This document shows positions 51,301 to 58,856 of a stretch of 64,000 nt of DNA, one piece after another. Position 1 is the stretch's first letter. Each line of letters starts with the position of its first letter. Origin of the DNA: Lutraria lutraria (Eukaryota; Mollusca; Bivalvia; Venerida; Mactridae). The notes beneath the pieces were generated by a model. That model was not told the origin of the DNA and did no database searches. It saw only the letters and a list, made by a program, of their open reading frames with translations. A program made the position numbers and the translations under genes. Location of the stretch: assembly GCA_964023205.1 (NCBI GenBank), contig OZ026838.1:30903843-30967842 (forward strand). Direction: 5' to 3'.

Positions 51301-54300
51301 TTTAGCTGCTTGTGAGTTTGTTAGTGCTAGTATTAAGGACTTCTTTATTTATACCATCAGTTTAAAATAATGCATCTGTAAACCTTACCCCCTGTGTAGA
51401 TCATCTTGATGATTATGGTTTCCTATGGAGGAAAATGACAAATTTATTCAATTCTATTTTAAAATATTAATATTTGCCTTAGTTTTGAAAAATGATTGAG
51501 TGTTTGAATGCTCTTTCTATTTTAACCTTGTATTTATTTATACAAATTTTCTGCATCTCTTTCTCCACCCACTTTATTCACACTTACATGATTTAAGATT
51601 CAATGTGTGATAGACTGTGAAATATTTCGCAAATAGAACAATTATGATGAGAAGTTACTTAAGTCCTTGTCGCTGCAGGTCCTACCTACACTTCCATGAA
51701 AATTTCATGACAGTGTTGATTTTCCTCCGCATGTGGTGAAGTTGCCAGTTCCTTGAAAGTTACTACTGGTTGGATACCATCCAGGAAAACTTGTTAGATG
51801 AATCTGCCAGCCTAATATATAGCTGAAAAATTGTTGAAAAACAGCGACATAAAATAAATACTTGTTGAAATTTTTTTTTAAAATTTAATTTAGGCTGATG
51901 TTATATTTATTCTTGTTTTTCATGACTTCATTAAGAGCACTTCAGTCGTAACATGATATTCTCAAATTATCTATTCGGGCTAATTTGGGAACAGAGAACC
52001 TCTGATTATGAAAACCAATAATTTTATTTACAATTTGTTAATCATATCCTTACAATAAAGACCACATCAATAAGGAATCAATGTCATGTTATCCAAGAAC
52101 TGGTTATTTTAGATTAAGTAAGACTTGTTATCTTGACTGTGATCAGTTGTTAAGACATTCATTCAAACATTCCAAATTACTCCTTAATTATGTTTGTTGA
52201 ATGACAAAGTAAGCCTTCATTGTATACCCATGAATTTCAGAGTTACACTGAATAAAATTTTATCTATAAATGGCAAATATTTGGATTACATCCTTACTGA
52301 TTAGGCTTATTCATCTGAAGGTGATTTGAAGAAAAATATCTTGAAGTATGCAGGGGTGAAAATTTTACTTCCACTTTTTGTGTGAACTTGTCAGGAGAGA
52401 GTTGTTGCCCTTTGTTCATGGTCATTTCCTGATCAGCTGTTGTAAATTTTGTGTTGTATATAACTTCTATATATGAATACCGGTATGTATATATTTCTAT
52501 GAATTTGAGATTTTCTTATGTCATGCTTATTTCTTTGTATAACAGGACATCATCACATTTATCACGGTGAATCATCAGAAAATAAGCTGCACCTTTATAA
52601 TTATGTTTTTTTAGGTTTTCTATTTTTATATTGTCTTCACTATGTCCCATGAACTGTAGAGCATTTCTTTGAAGTCGCAACAATAGTTGAATACACGTAA
52701 TAACAAATTTATTGAGAAATGATTACAAATTACGCAACTCGTGTACTGGTACCTGTATTGCGCTACACTGTTAAATTTAGGGTCAGAGATAATGAATAGA
52801 TTGTTAACGTGAGAATGTATCAAATTTTTTAAATCCTGTTGTTGATGTGGAATACAATCCTAGCTTAAGTAATTTATTAAGCGGCTGGGTTTAAATATTT
52901 GAGGCTTGTGAAGTAAAGTATAGGGTTCAGATTACCGTCAATTTCACAATGTCTAACAATTGTAAAAGATGAAATATTACGATATTTATTTACTTTTCTG
53001 ATAAAATCTGAATTGTTAATGTTATTTTAAGTTATCATTTCATACTTTTGTTATTTAAGAATAAAGGGAAAAATGATTTATAAATGGATGAATTTATTGC
53101 CTATATTGTGTAGTTTTGTTGCATACTTATTATGAATATTTAGTTTCCAACTATTGAATTTCATAGTTTCCTCTAATTGCCGTGATAGTCTCATATTTGT
53201 GACATACTGTTATTTCTACTTTTACACTGCTTTTTCTGTGACGTTTCTCCAGTATTATTGTTAATAATGTTTATACCCTCACATATGAAGTTTGGGTATA
53301 TTGGAGTCACTCTGTCGATTGGTCGGTTGGTTGGTCCATCCATCCGCATACAATATCAGAAGTTAGTGGAGCAAACTTCTTCCACATTCTTTAAGGGATA
53401 GCAATTAAAATTTAAATATGTTATCACAATGAAGTGTAGATGTGCAAGACAGACCTTTGATGCCCAGCTATTCAATCATTCCAGGGTTATGTGCCCTTGA
53501 ACTTAGCCATATAATGTACAATGGCAGTCTTAGCTCATGAATGTTTGTGGAGCAAACTACTTCCACATTTTTCAAGGGATTGAATTGAAACTTGACATAT
53601 ATTATCAATATAATATTATCAAATGTAGATGTGCAAGACACAACTTCCATATCCAGTGATCAACTCATTTCAGAGTTATGTGCCCTTGAACTTAGCCATA
53701 TAATGTACAATGGCATTCTTAGCTCATGAATGTTTGTGGAGCAAACTACTTCCACATTTTTCAAGGGATTGAATTGAAATTTGACATATATTATCAATAT
53801 AATATTATCAAATGTAGATGTGCAAGACACAACTTTCATACCCAGTGATCCACTCATTTCTGAGTTATGTGCCCTTGAACTTAGCTGTATTGTGTACTAT
53901 TGCAGTCTTAGTGTCAAAGCGGCGGTAGTGGTATTAGTCACCTCTGTGACAAACTCTAGTTAAATACAAGGTGTTGTAATTTCTTATCCACAAAATTGAA
54001 ACTTTCATTCTTTAAATCTGGGGAAGGAGTTGATGAGTGAAAAGATCAGGGATATAAAGGCCCGGTCCTCCTAAATCTTATCTCCCCTTTCTGGGGCAGC
54101 TTTGAAATGACCATAGCTGACGAATGGGTTGTTTAAACAACAGATAAATAAATTAATAAGGAAGCGAATGGGTAAAAGATATTAAGTTAAGATCTTGTAC
54201 TTAAATTAATATCAGTACAATAGTAAAATATCTCTGTACCAACCGAACTTAATATGATCAAAGCTTCGATATCTTATATATATGAAACAAGACCTCAACC

Positions 54301-57300
54301 TTTTGGCTACTAAAATTTGAATATACCCAATAAAAGGGGAAATGCAGTTAATTGAGAAGTTCTAAAGATTTAAAATTAAAGATAACAAATTGATAGCAGG
54401 TGTCCTGTTCTAAATATATACTAGTATAAACATCATATGCCTGTACATTCTGTACATATAACAAAACAAACAGAATTAATACTATTGATAGTTTCCTAGA
54501 TCTCAATCAAATGATGACTCAATTGTATTGTAAAATTTTTTCATTTGGGTTTAATGTCACTAAGGCCAGGTTCATTCGGTAGCTTTCCAGCTTTATTCTT
54601 AGAAGAAGAGGATAGAGCCACCCACATTCTGTAAGCCACCCCAGACGACTTAATCATCACATGTGACATTGTCTGGTTCTAAATGAGATACAAACTCTCA
54701 GCTGTCAGGGACAAGTGATTGCTAGTCAGTGGTCAAAACTGCTTGACCATGGAGGCCCGTTCAAATTATATATTTGACAGCAGTGTATGTACCAGTACAT
54801 TGTATTTGTCTTTCGAAAAGTAATATTATTCGAAGTTGATTTGTTTACGTATGTGAATAATTCATGAAATAACTTATTACCGTCCTTGACTTTTAATTTT
54901 CAGACTTTGTTTGTGGAGATTTTGGGAAGGGATTATATTTCTCCAAATTTCCTTTCAAAGCTGCGCATTTTTCCAAGGTAAGCCAATTACATAGTATTGA
55001 TACTTGATCTTTCTTTTCATGGAGTTGTCAACTAATTTCCTCTACTTGATACACTGTGGATTAATGCCCTGTCTAGAAACCATTACTCTGGGTTATTTTT
55101 ACTTCTGTGCCTATCAATTATTTCGGTTAAGTGAATTCAACTGTCTGCTTTTATCATTGTGACAACTCTTTTATCAGTGAATATTTTGTTACAAGGCTCG
55201 GGTATAGCTAAAACTTCATGCGGTATAATTTTAATTTTTAATTTGCAAAGTTTTCCTTGTTTAATTTTAATGTTGAGTTAACATTACCTGTTCTGTCTGT
55301 CTAAGAATACAGTAAATCCTTGATAACATGGTATCCAATTTTCAGACTGTATTTCATTTAGCTCAATTGAAGGTTGACTGCTTGTTTTACCCCCGCAAAC
55401 GAAGTTCGAGAGGGGGTATATTGGAGTCATTCCGTAGGTCAGTCGGCCCGTCCCCATACTATATCACAAGTTTGTGGAGAAAACTTCTTCCACATTCCTT
55501 AAGTGATTGCAATGAAACTTTAAAATATGTCATCACCATGAAGAGTAGATGTACAAGACACAATTTTCGTGCCCAGTGATCCACACATTCCGGAGTTATG
55601 TGTCCTTGAACTTTGCCATATACATGCAGTGTACAATGGCATTCTTAGTGACTAATCTTGACTAACCTGTGTATTTTGCATCCTTGCATGAAAGCTTTGC
55701 TTGGGATTGTATTTGGGGTCAGTTGGGTCAGGGTCAAGGTCACTATTACTAAAAATAGAAAATCAGTATTTAGTAAATAACTTAATTAAGGATTAAGAAT
55801 TTGCAATGAAATTTTGTGTATAGGTAACTAACATGGAAACCAAGCTTGGGATTGCATTCTATGCCAATAGGGTAAAGGTCAATGATAACTTTTTAGCCGC
55901 ACTTGAAACTGAACCACTGATGAAGTTTTAGGGCAGAATTCTTGAGGACTGTGGTATTAAAGCCTAGGAAAACCTGGTTTCGTGGCATTGCCGCGTTTCT
56001 TGTTTGTCATTTCTGTGGCAAAAACTCTAGTTGAATTAATTAATATTGATAAATGATAGATAAATCACTATAGTTCCAATCCTTAGGTTGTATTTTATTG
56101 AAAATAATTATTGTTTGATAAACATTTAACCCATTACTATCATTGACCAAATGATTGTTCTCTTTAGAGAAAGCTCCGTCCGCTTGTGCTTATTTTGTTA
56201 AAATTTGAGAAAGAATATTTTATAATATTTATCAGTCAAAGAAAAGTGATTGCTTAATTTAACAAATAATTAAGACTTGAATGCTGAAATGGTTTGTTTG
56301 CACATCAATAAGTGACTGCAACAGTCATTTCTGTGTATATTTCTCTGCAACCTACACTAATAAAAATGTCAAACAATGACTGTTTCAAGTCCCAACTTTT
56401 AAGAATGATATTCACATCTTAGACAGTTGATCTATCTATTTAGTATCAATGATTGTCTGTTTACAGCTTGGTAATCTACTGAAAGTGGAGGTTGCTATTG
56501 GCAACGTGGAGACGATCGTCAAACCAGATAGAACTCGAACATCACCAATGTCCGGTTACGACAGCATCATTGTAAGTTCTTTCTTTTTGCTTCAACAAAC
56601 GTTTTTTCATTCATTTTTTTCCTGTCACTGTGACATATTTGGCTTTGGATTGTCAAATTTACATAAAAAATTGGAGCATGGTTTTTACAAGCAACAATCT
56701 TTTATTATCCACTGGCCTGGAATTTGCTGGCTTATATCTCTATAGAGTTGCCCCAGTTGTTAATTTGTATGTACTAGTGTTTAAATCTTAGGTTTAAATC
56801 TTAGAACCTACAGATTTTTTCAAAAGATGCTGGACCAGTAGACTCGTCCTGGACTTGTCCTATAGATTGTGTGTTGGTCCGAGGAAGAATCTTATCTTGT
56901 CGGTCCGGCTGTCCAGCAACTTATTTACCTGATGTATACACCTTTATACTTGTTGACTTTATTGGTCTGACAGATTTCCTTTCAGTCCGACAGAATTTTC
57001 AGGTTTGTCAGACCGAATAACCGGCAGATTTTTTGCCTTTTGTGAAGTCTGACCTAACTGTTGTAGGTCAATGTTAGCATATTTTGGTTCATCAAGTATT
57101 TTATTTAGATATATTGTAAAACCATGCTTAGAGATAAACGTTAGTAGTCATTTGTTGTTCACAATCAAGGATTTAGGTGGAATTATTTTTAAAAGACTAG
57201 TGTATTTATTTTAGGCCTTATCTATTTTCTTCCTCTGTTTACAGACACCTGGTCGAATCACACACTTGCTTGGACAAGGGGATGCTTCCATGAATCAAGA

Positions 57301-57364
57301 ATATGTTATATTTGATGCTAATCAAGTTATTCCATTATGCTTGCTGACATATGAGACTGGTTAA
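24068..57364 (+). CDS. GNAT acetyltransferase-PARP-like ADP-ribosyltransferase fusion gene, 17 exons
   Basis: Seventeen exons join in frame to 705 residues plus stop. Domain order: uncharacterised N-terminal region (1-135), very acidic linker (136-212), GNAT fold (about 240-350; R277-x-x-G280-x-G282 acetyl-CoA loop and NEAVDFFQKFGF motif B), helical or coiled-coil-like stretch (about 365-480), then a C-terminal ART/PARP-like fold (about 575-705). The PARP H-Y-E triad appears as C586-Y618-E685: FCGT replaces the usual HG, GKGLYFS holds the Tyr, and QEYVIFD holds the Glu. The altered first residue makes canonical PARP activity doubtful, since PARPs lacking this His are inactive or mono-transferases. 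No signal peptide or membrane segment is seen, so it is likely nuclear or cytosolic. I know no named orthologue, and substrates are unknown. Start chosen at ATGGCG (24068), not the in-frame ATG at 24044, because of its better context. Confidence 0.8.
24915..25050 (+). CDS. GNAT-ART gene exon 2
   Basis: Residues 91-135, between TTTTACAG and CAAG|GTACTA. Includes ITNRDLLHAVVGLYNVS and WARTIVLVRDLQ. Probably part of the same N-terminal domain as exon 1, which I cannot name. Confidence 0.75.
25448..25655 (+). CDS. GNAT-ART gene exon 3: acidic linker
   Basis: Residues 136-204, dominated by E and D with scattered S/T (EEKEDIEDDDGEKG, DSDTEDEDVDDE). Donor GA|GTTAGT in phase 2 restores the frame with exon 4. 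Acidic, serine-containing stretches of this kind are common phosphorylation or histone/chromatin-contact regions, which is inference only. Confidence 0.75.
25747..26215. mobile_element. hAT-type MITE, 469 bp, in intron 3
   Basis: Ends TAGGAGTGCAACGATA and TATCGTTGCACCAATA, flanked by a perfect 8-bp duplication CAATATTA (25739-25746 and 26216-26223). Its TIR is related to that of the element at 15726-16499 but the inside is different, so it is a separate hAT MITE family. Confidence 0.8.
26674..26832 (+). CDS. GNAT-ART gene exon 4: start of GNAT domain
   Basis: Residues 205-258. Ends with GVESRIIGCATFERRN, which fits GNAT beta strands before motif A. The frame requires the donor AAATAT|GTGTAA, because the neighbouring GTAAGA two bases later would break the frame with exon 5. 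This border is the least certain in the model. Confidence 0.65.
27831..27992. mobile_element. mariner-type MITE, CAGTCAAACCTGT family, copy 1
   Basis: Perfect 13-bp inverted repeats CAGTCAAACCTGT/ACAGGTTTGACTG, with TA on both sides (27829-27830 and 27993-27994). The inside is built of AAAGGCCAC-type words. Diverged relatives lie at 30279-30456, 46854-47136, 49917-50056 and 61108-61285. Confidence 0.8.
29154..29333. mobile_element. Short inverted-repeat element, copy 2
   Basis: Diverged copy of the element at 18147-18311, sharing TTTGAACTAATTTTTAAA..GCACTAGCCC and GGGCTAGTGGGTTAGCATGA. Confidence 0.5.
30279..30456. mobile_element. mariner-type MITE, CAGTCAAACCTGT family, copy 2
   Basis: CAGTCAAACCTGTGTTAGCA start and TTCAGGTTTGACTG end, followed by TA. 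Same internal GACCTCTGAATAA and GGCCACCTGTCAATAA words as copy 1. Confidence 0.7.
30766..30914 (+). mobile_element. HINE-like element, head and tail only
   Basis: Head TTATAACCCGCAAACAAAGT with a GGTCGGTCGGTCAG microsatellite, joined directly to the tail (AAAGCGGCGG...TCACCTCTGTGACAGCTCCAGTT). The tandem core is missing, as expected from loss by recombination. Confidence 0.55.
31186..31273 (+). CDS. GNAT-ART gene exon 5: acetyl-CoA-binding loop
   Basis: Residues 259-287. HLTLVTVRKRCRKFGIGKF is a clear GNAT motif A with R277-x-x-G280-x-G282. Donor TCA|GTAAGC, phase 0. Confidence 0.85.
31718..31842 (+). CDS. GNAT-ART gene exon 6: GNAT motif B
   Basis: Residues 288-328. NYDAIVVHADNEAVDFFQKF followed by GFSDD matches the GNAT motif B pattern (N-x-x-A-x-x-F-Y-x-K-x-G-F), here with Phe at the place of the usual Tyr. 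Phase 2 at donor AG|GTATAC. Confidence 0.85.
32163..32221 (+). CDS. GNAT-ART gene exon 7
   Basis: Residues 329-348. RELAEQFTNCTLMCYLPGF is the last strand region of the GNAT fold. Acceptor TTTTTTTCAG, donor CTG|GTTAGT. Confidence 0.75.
32965..33037 (+). CDS. GNAT-ART gene exon 8
   Basis: Residues 349-372. Starts the helical segment (IEMYELEQEFLKW). Donor ATG|GTAAAT in phase 2 makes W373 across the junction. Confidence 0.75.
33099..34438 (+). mobile_element. pearl/HINE-like element with ~168-bp tandem core, intron 8
   Basis: Head TTATACCCGCAGATATGAAA, (CGGT)n microsatellite at about 33150-33166, then core units starting at 33184, 33351, 33519, 33687 and 33855, followed by shorter and diverged units to about 34340. 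The end TCACCTTAAGTGA hairpin is followed by TAGTTCTAGTT. It is the best-preserved copy in the window and the forward-orientation counterpart of 1-1877. Confidence 0.7.
34888..34972 (+). CDS. GNAT-ART gene exon 9: helical segment
   Basis: Residues 373-401. KEKTLEVYQQQVSCMMRMKH continues as EVMQLKYT. It is charged, proline-free and likely part of a coiled coil. Donor ACA|GTAAGT, phase 0. Confidence 0.8.
35068..35323 (+). repeat. Dispersed repeat with CGGT microsatellite and DR1-like motif
   Basis: Starts TTATGCCCCCTTTGGAAGAA, has GTCGGTCGGCCAGTCGGTTG, contains GGTCAAAGGTCA at about 35255-35266 and ends CACAAACACTCCTTGT. The same sequence in reverse forms the tail of every tandem-array unit (8892-15274). 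A partial forward copy is at 58734-58856. Confidence 0.55.
35579..35654 (+). CDS. GNAT-ART gene exon 10: helical segment
   Basis: Residues 402-426 (TTTQDKFLKALVEDNEKLKT...). Acceptor CATTACAG, donor GCAG|GTATGT, phase 1. The heptad-like spacing of L and V supports a coiled coil. Confidence 0.8.
35741..36040. repeat. 20-bp minisatellite with 80-bp higher-order unit
   Basis: About fifteen 20-bp units of the form TGTGACCTGGAACNTNNTNA. Four different 20-mers in fixed order make an 80-bp unit repeated at 35761, 35841 and 35921; the first two 80-bp units are identical. It decays into unordered units after about 35960. Confidence 0.85.
36044..36528. mobile_element. TA-flanked MITE, 485 bp, CAGTGGACTC ends
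   Basis: CAGTGGACTCCTGTTGTCTG at 36044 and GAGTCCACTG at 36528, each next to TA (36042-36043 and 36529-36530). Subterminal CTGGAAC / AGAACTCCAG words repeat. A mariner-type non-autonomous element with no coding content. Confidence 0.7.
37132..37152 (+). CDS. Possible 21-bp microexon of the GNAT-ART gene
   Basis: A 21-bp segment between TATTTTCAAG and AAAG|GTTTGA keeps phase 1 and would add seven residues (GVSVTNK) between exons 10 and 11. The gene also reads through in frame without it, so it may be alternative or spurious. The donor is weak. Confidence 0.2.
38093..38280. mobile_element. TA-flanked MITE, CAGTACAACCTCT family, copy 1
   Basis: Perfect 13-bp ends CAGTACAACCTCT/AGAGGTTGTACTG between TA dinucleotides, 188 bp. 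The inside repeats GAGGTTGTTGCTCT words. A second copy is at 60325-60472. Confidence 0.75.
40845..41007 (-). mobile_element. tRNA-derived SINE-like repeat, reverse orientation
   Basis: On the minus strand it reads GGTGGATCAGTGGTCTAGTG near its start, a box-A-like tRNA head, then a diverged box B and a body with TGTGTTAAGAAAAGTCACAG. The body shares TGTTAAGAAAATCACA-type sequence with the SINE at 46024-46325. Confidence 0.5.
42726..42794 (+). CDS. GNAT-ART gene exon 11: helical segment
   Basis: Residues 427-449 (KELLDYRLTTAKSAFENERL). Acceptor TATTTGCAG, donor GAAG|GTAAAT, phase 1 on both sides. Confidence 0.75.
42795..46383. other. Intron 11, with a SINE near its 3' end
   Basis: 3.6 kb of AT-rich sequence without recognisable exons. 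A SINE lies at 46024-46325, ending about 60 bp before the acceptor of exon 12. Confidence 0.45.
46024..46325 (+). mobile_element. tRNA-derived SINE
   Basis: Head with a box-A-like TCAGTGTTCGAGTGG at about 46034-46048 and a near-consensus box B GGTTCGAATC at 46081-46090. The body ends ATGACCGAATGGGTCGTTAAACAA. A relative of the same 3' end lies at 54040-54152. It is not a functional tRNA gene because the acceptor-stem pairing is absent. Confidence 0.65.
46384..46533 (+). CDS. GNAT-ART gene exon 12: helix and Ser-rich linker
   Basis: Residues 450-499. ELITSLQMQVDRMDLQLKHK is a good coiled-coil candidate, followed by a basic, serine-rich RSSSRDL and a loop-like NKPNGSFTVI. Donor ATTG|GTAGGT, phase 1. 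Confidence 0.8.
46854..47136. mobile_element. CAGTCAAACCTGT-family MITE expanded by internal minisatellite
   Basis: Diverged ends CAGTCATGCCTGTG / CAAGTTGGCTG, each next to TA. The inside contains about four 35-bp units (TTTATTCATTGGGTGGCC followed by TTTATTCGGAGGTGGTC) at about 46980-47115, derived from the MITE's own GGCCTTTATT words. Confidence 0.65.
47271..47440 (+). CDS. GNAT-ART gene exon 13
   Basis: Residues 500-556. ESRYMAFTQPEGKDEEEPYD...FFYDVTEKFKQQMMLDTMAC with a CKKC motif. No named domain; it directly precedes the ART fold. Donor AAG|GTAAAT, phase 0. Confidence 0.8.
48134..48660. mobile_element. TTAA-flanked MITE, 527 bp
   Basis: Ends AGGGGCATGCCCTGGAACTG and CAGTTCCTTGGCATGCCCCT pair over 20 bp with two mismatches. 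Both sides carry TTAA (48130-48133 and 48661-48664). TTAA duplication is used by piggyBac and Kolobok elements, and the AGGGG terminus does not fit the usual piggyBac CCC start. No protein is encoded. Confidence 0.8.
48760..48910 (+). CDS. GNAT-ART gene exon 14: start of ART/PARP-like domain
   Basis: Residues 557-606. Contains DLYFCGTLEHPERIKEILKE followed by GF, which matches the PARP LWHGS...IL..G-L/F block, except that C586 stands where PARPs have the NAD-binding His. Donor AGAG|GTAATA, phase 1. Confidence 0.8.
49917..50056. mobile_element. CAGTCAAACCTGT-family MITE, diverged copy
   Basis: CAGGCAAACCTGTGTTAGTG to TTCACAGGTTTGACTCA, with internal GACCTCTGAATGAAGGCCAC as in the other copies. 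Confidence 0.6.
53271..53961 (+). mobile_element. HINE-like element with ~189-bp tandem core
   Basis: Head TTATACCCTCACATATGAAG, GGTCGGTTGGTTGGTCC microsatellite, then a partial and two full core units (starting 53532 and 53721, beginning AGCTCATGAATGTTTGTGG). The tail AAAGCGGCGGTAGTGGTATT leads to the GTCACCTCTGTGAC hairpin and CTAGTT. Head and tail match the other HINE-like copies, but the core is unrelated to the 168-bp one. Confidence 0.65.
54040..54152 (+). mobile_element. SINE 3' fragment
   Basis: GGGATATAAAGGCCCGGTCCTCC through GACGAATGGGTTGTTTAAACAA matches the 3' body of the SINE at 46024-46325. The tRNA head is missing. Confidence 0.5.
54545..54765 (-). mobile_element. tRNA-derived SINE, reverse orientation, degenerate
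   Basis: On the minus strand it begins GGGCCTCCATGGTCAAGCAG, a tRNA-like head, and its far end is the complement of TTTAATGTCACTAAGGCCAG. I recognise this layout as a common molluscan SINE from memory. The box B region is eroded. Confidence 0.45.
54904..54977 (+). CDS. GNAT-ART gene exon 15: ART tyrosine motif
   Basis: Residues 607-631. GKGLYFSKFPFKAAHFSK aligns with the PARP G-x-G-I-Y-F-A...S-x-x-Y block. Y618 is the second triad residue. Acceptor TTTTCAG, donor AAG|GTAAGC, phase 0. Confidence 0.85.
55385..56032 (+). mobile_element. HINE-like element, single core unit plus extra sequence
   Basis: Head TTTACCCCCGCAAACGAAGT with GAGAGGGGGTATATTGGAGT, one 189-bp-type core unit, then about 330 bp of other sequence (GGGTCAGGGTCAAGGTCA), ending TCTGTGGCAAAAACTCTAGTT. 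The internal extra part makes this copy composite. Confidence 0.5.
56467..56571 (+). CDS. GNAT-ART gene exon 16: ART core strand
   Basis: Residues 632-666. LLKVEVAIGNVETIVKPDRT...MSGYDSII corresponds to the PARP strand where the main chain reads L-L-x-E-V-A-L-G, followed by the G-x-D-S loop. Phase 0 at both ends. Confidence 0.85.
57245..57364 (+). CDS. GNAT-ART gene exon 17: ART glutamate motif and stop
   Basis: Residues 667-705 and TAA at 57362-57364. NQEYVIFDANQVIPLCLLTY matches the C-terminal PARP block N-E-Y-x-V-Y-D-x-x-Q-V; E685 is the catalytic Glu position. This is the expected C-terminus of an ART fold, so the gene is complete here. Confidence 0.85.
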   Translation, partial: TPGRITHLLGQGDASMNQEYVIFDANQVIPLCLLTYETG

Positions 57365-57395
57365 AGAAGATGTTCTTTGACTTGACTGAGCTATG

Positions 57396-57510
57396 AATAA
57401 ACTTGAATATATATACAGAAAACAGAGAAGAGTGATTATTATAACATAGAGAAAGATTACAGTGTGATATAATAATATAGAGGAAGATTACAGTGTGATA
57501 TGATAATAAA
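57396..57510 (+). promoter_or_regulatory. Candidate polyadenylation signals of the GNAT-ART gene
   Basis: AATAAA occurs at 57396-57401 (32 bp after the stop) and at 57505-57510. Between them a ~33-bp stretch (GAAGATTACAGTGTGATATNA) is duplicated. Several further AATAAA sites occur to 58500, so the 3' end is not decided. Confidence 0.4.
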
Positions 57511-58733
57511 GTAGAAAGCTTATGTGACTCTTATTTCATACACTTCTAAAATTGAATGCAATATTAGTTGAATTTGAGATGGGACTGATGAGTCTGTATA
57601 AATTATAGTTTTTTTTTAGTAATTTAAGTATCTTTGAATATTTTGTGATTAGAGGTCAAAAGTTACCATATAAAAATCCACAGAATTAAGGAGCTGTGTG
57701 TTGTTTTGTTACATTATATTGCTGGATATTTCTGATTTGTTATTTATACATGTAAACTTTGCTGTGATTTGTGAACTTTGTACATTCCAGTCTCACACCA
57801 GTTTATAACATTACTGTATCTTTAGTAGTGTATTTTCATAGAGACTGTGTATTAATAAATAAGGTTGTCTAATGTAGGGGACTGATTAATATTGTATGAT
57901 TTATATGTCTCAAACTTTGATATTTAAAAAATAGGTATTATCATACAATATGCAGGATACCCTAAGGGGAAGTATATATTCTTGTTTCTTTGCATATATT
58001 TGAAAGAAGAGAAAAAACTGTTTTTTTATGGTTCCCTGATTGAAGTTTTATATAAATAAAACATTGTATTGTTTTTAACTGTTGCACATATAACAGTGTA
58101 TATGTGTCTACAAGGTGCTGTCCATTTGCTGTAAAATGTTGCAATAAGCATGCCATAATCTAATTATTGATGTCATATTATACTTGTTGTTGTTGCTCTC
58201 TATTTAACTAGATATTTTCATCGATTTTATTTCAAGCCATTTTTTGCTCAATAACATACTGAATGAATCCTTTTTTCATCTATGCTAATATATTGACTCT
58301 GGCTTATGTATATGATACCTTTCTTGACCTGAACATGTTATTAACTTTTAGATTTAACAAAAAAATGAAATTTCTTGAAAGAGTTTATTTTGTTGCATTC
58401 AAAAGTTGAAATTAAAGTTGATAAAAGACCTTAAATCTAATGTAAGCAAACCTTTCAAATCAAATTGTTTGATGTCAATAAAGTCATTCTTGTATGTTTA
58501 TGATGAAAGAACTTGTCGTAGATGATTGATTTTAAATGGATTATTATTAGTTTTGTATACTGTTTGATATTAAATATTTTTGTATGTTTTAATGTAAAAT
58601 AGTTGTATACAGTGTTTGTATCATATAAGTTGAAGTTACAGTAAACCTGTAATAGCACAGACATAGATGTACATTAATATCTCAGTTTATTCAAAATGTT
58701 GATTTGTTTAATTTATTTTACATCATACATTTG

Positions 58734-58856
58734 GTTGGGAGGTTGGTCATCGCATGTACATTACCCCTATTGATTTTAAGTTCAGTACTGTAGGTCAAGG
58801 TCTTACTATCCAGTTAGTTGTTAGGGGGCTTCCATGTTTCACAAACACTTCTTGTT
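58734..58856 (+). repeat. Fragment of the dispersed repeat at 35068-35323
   Basis: TTGGGAGGTTGGTCATCGCA through TTTCACAAACACTTCTTGT corresponds to the 3' half of that repeat; the DR1-like motif is eroded here. Confidence 0.5.

Larger units (their letters stand above)
48911..54903. other. Large intron 14, repeats only
   Basis: 6.0 kb, AT-rich. It contains a poly-G run at about 49460-49473, a MITE relative at 49917-50056, a HINE-like element at 53271-53961 and SINE pieces at 54040-54152 and 54545-54765. No exon was recognised. Confidence 0.5.
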
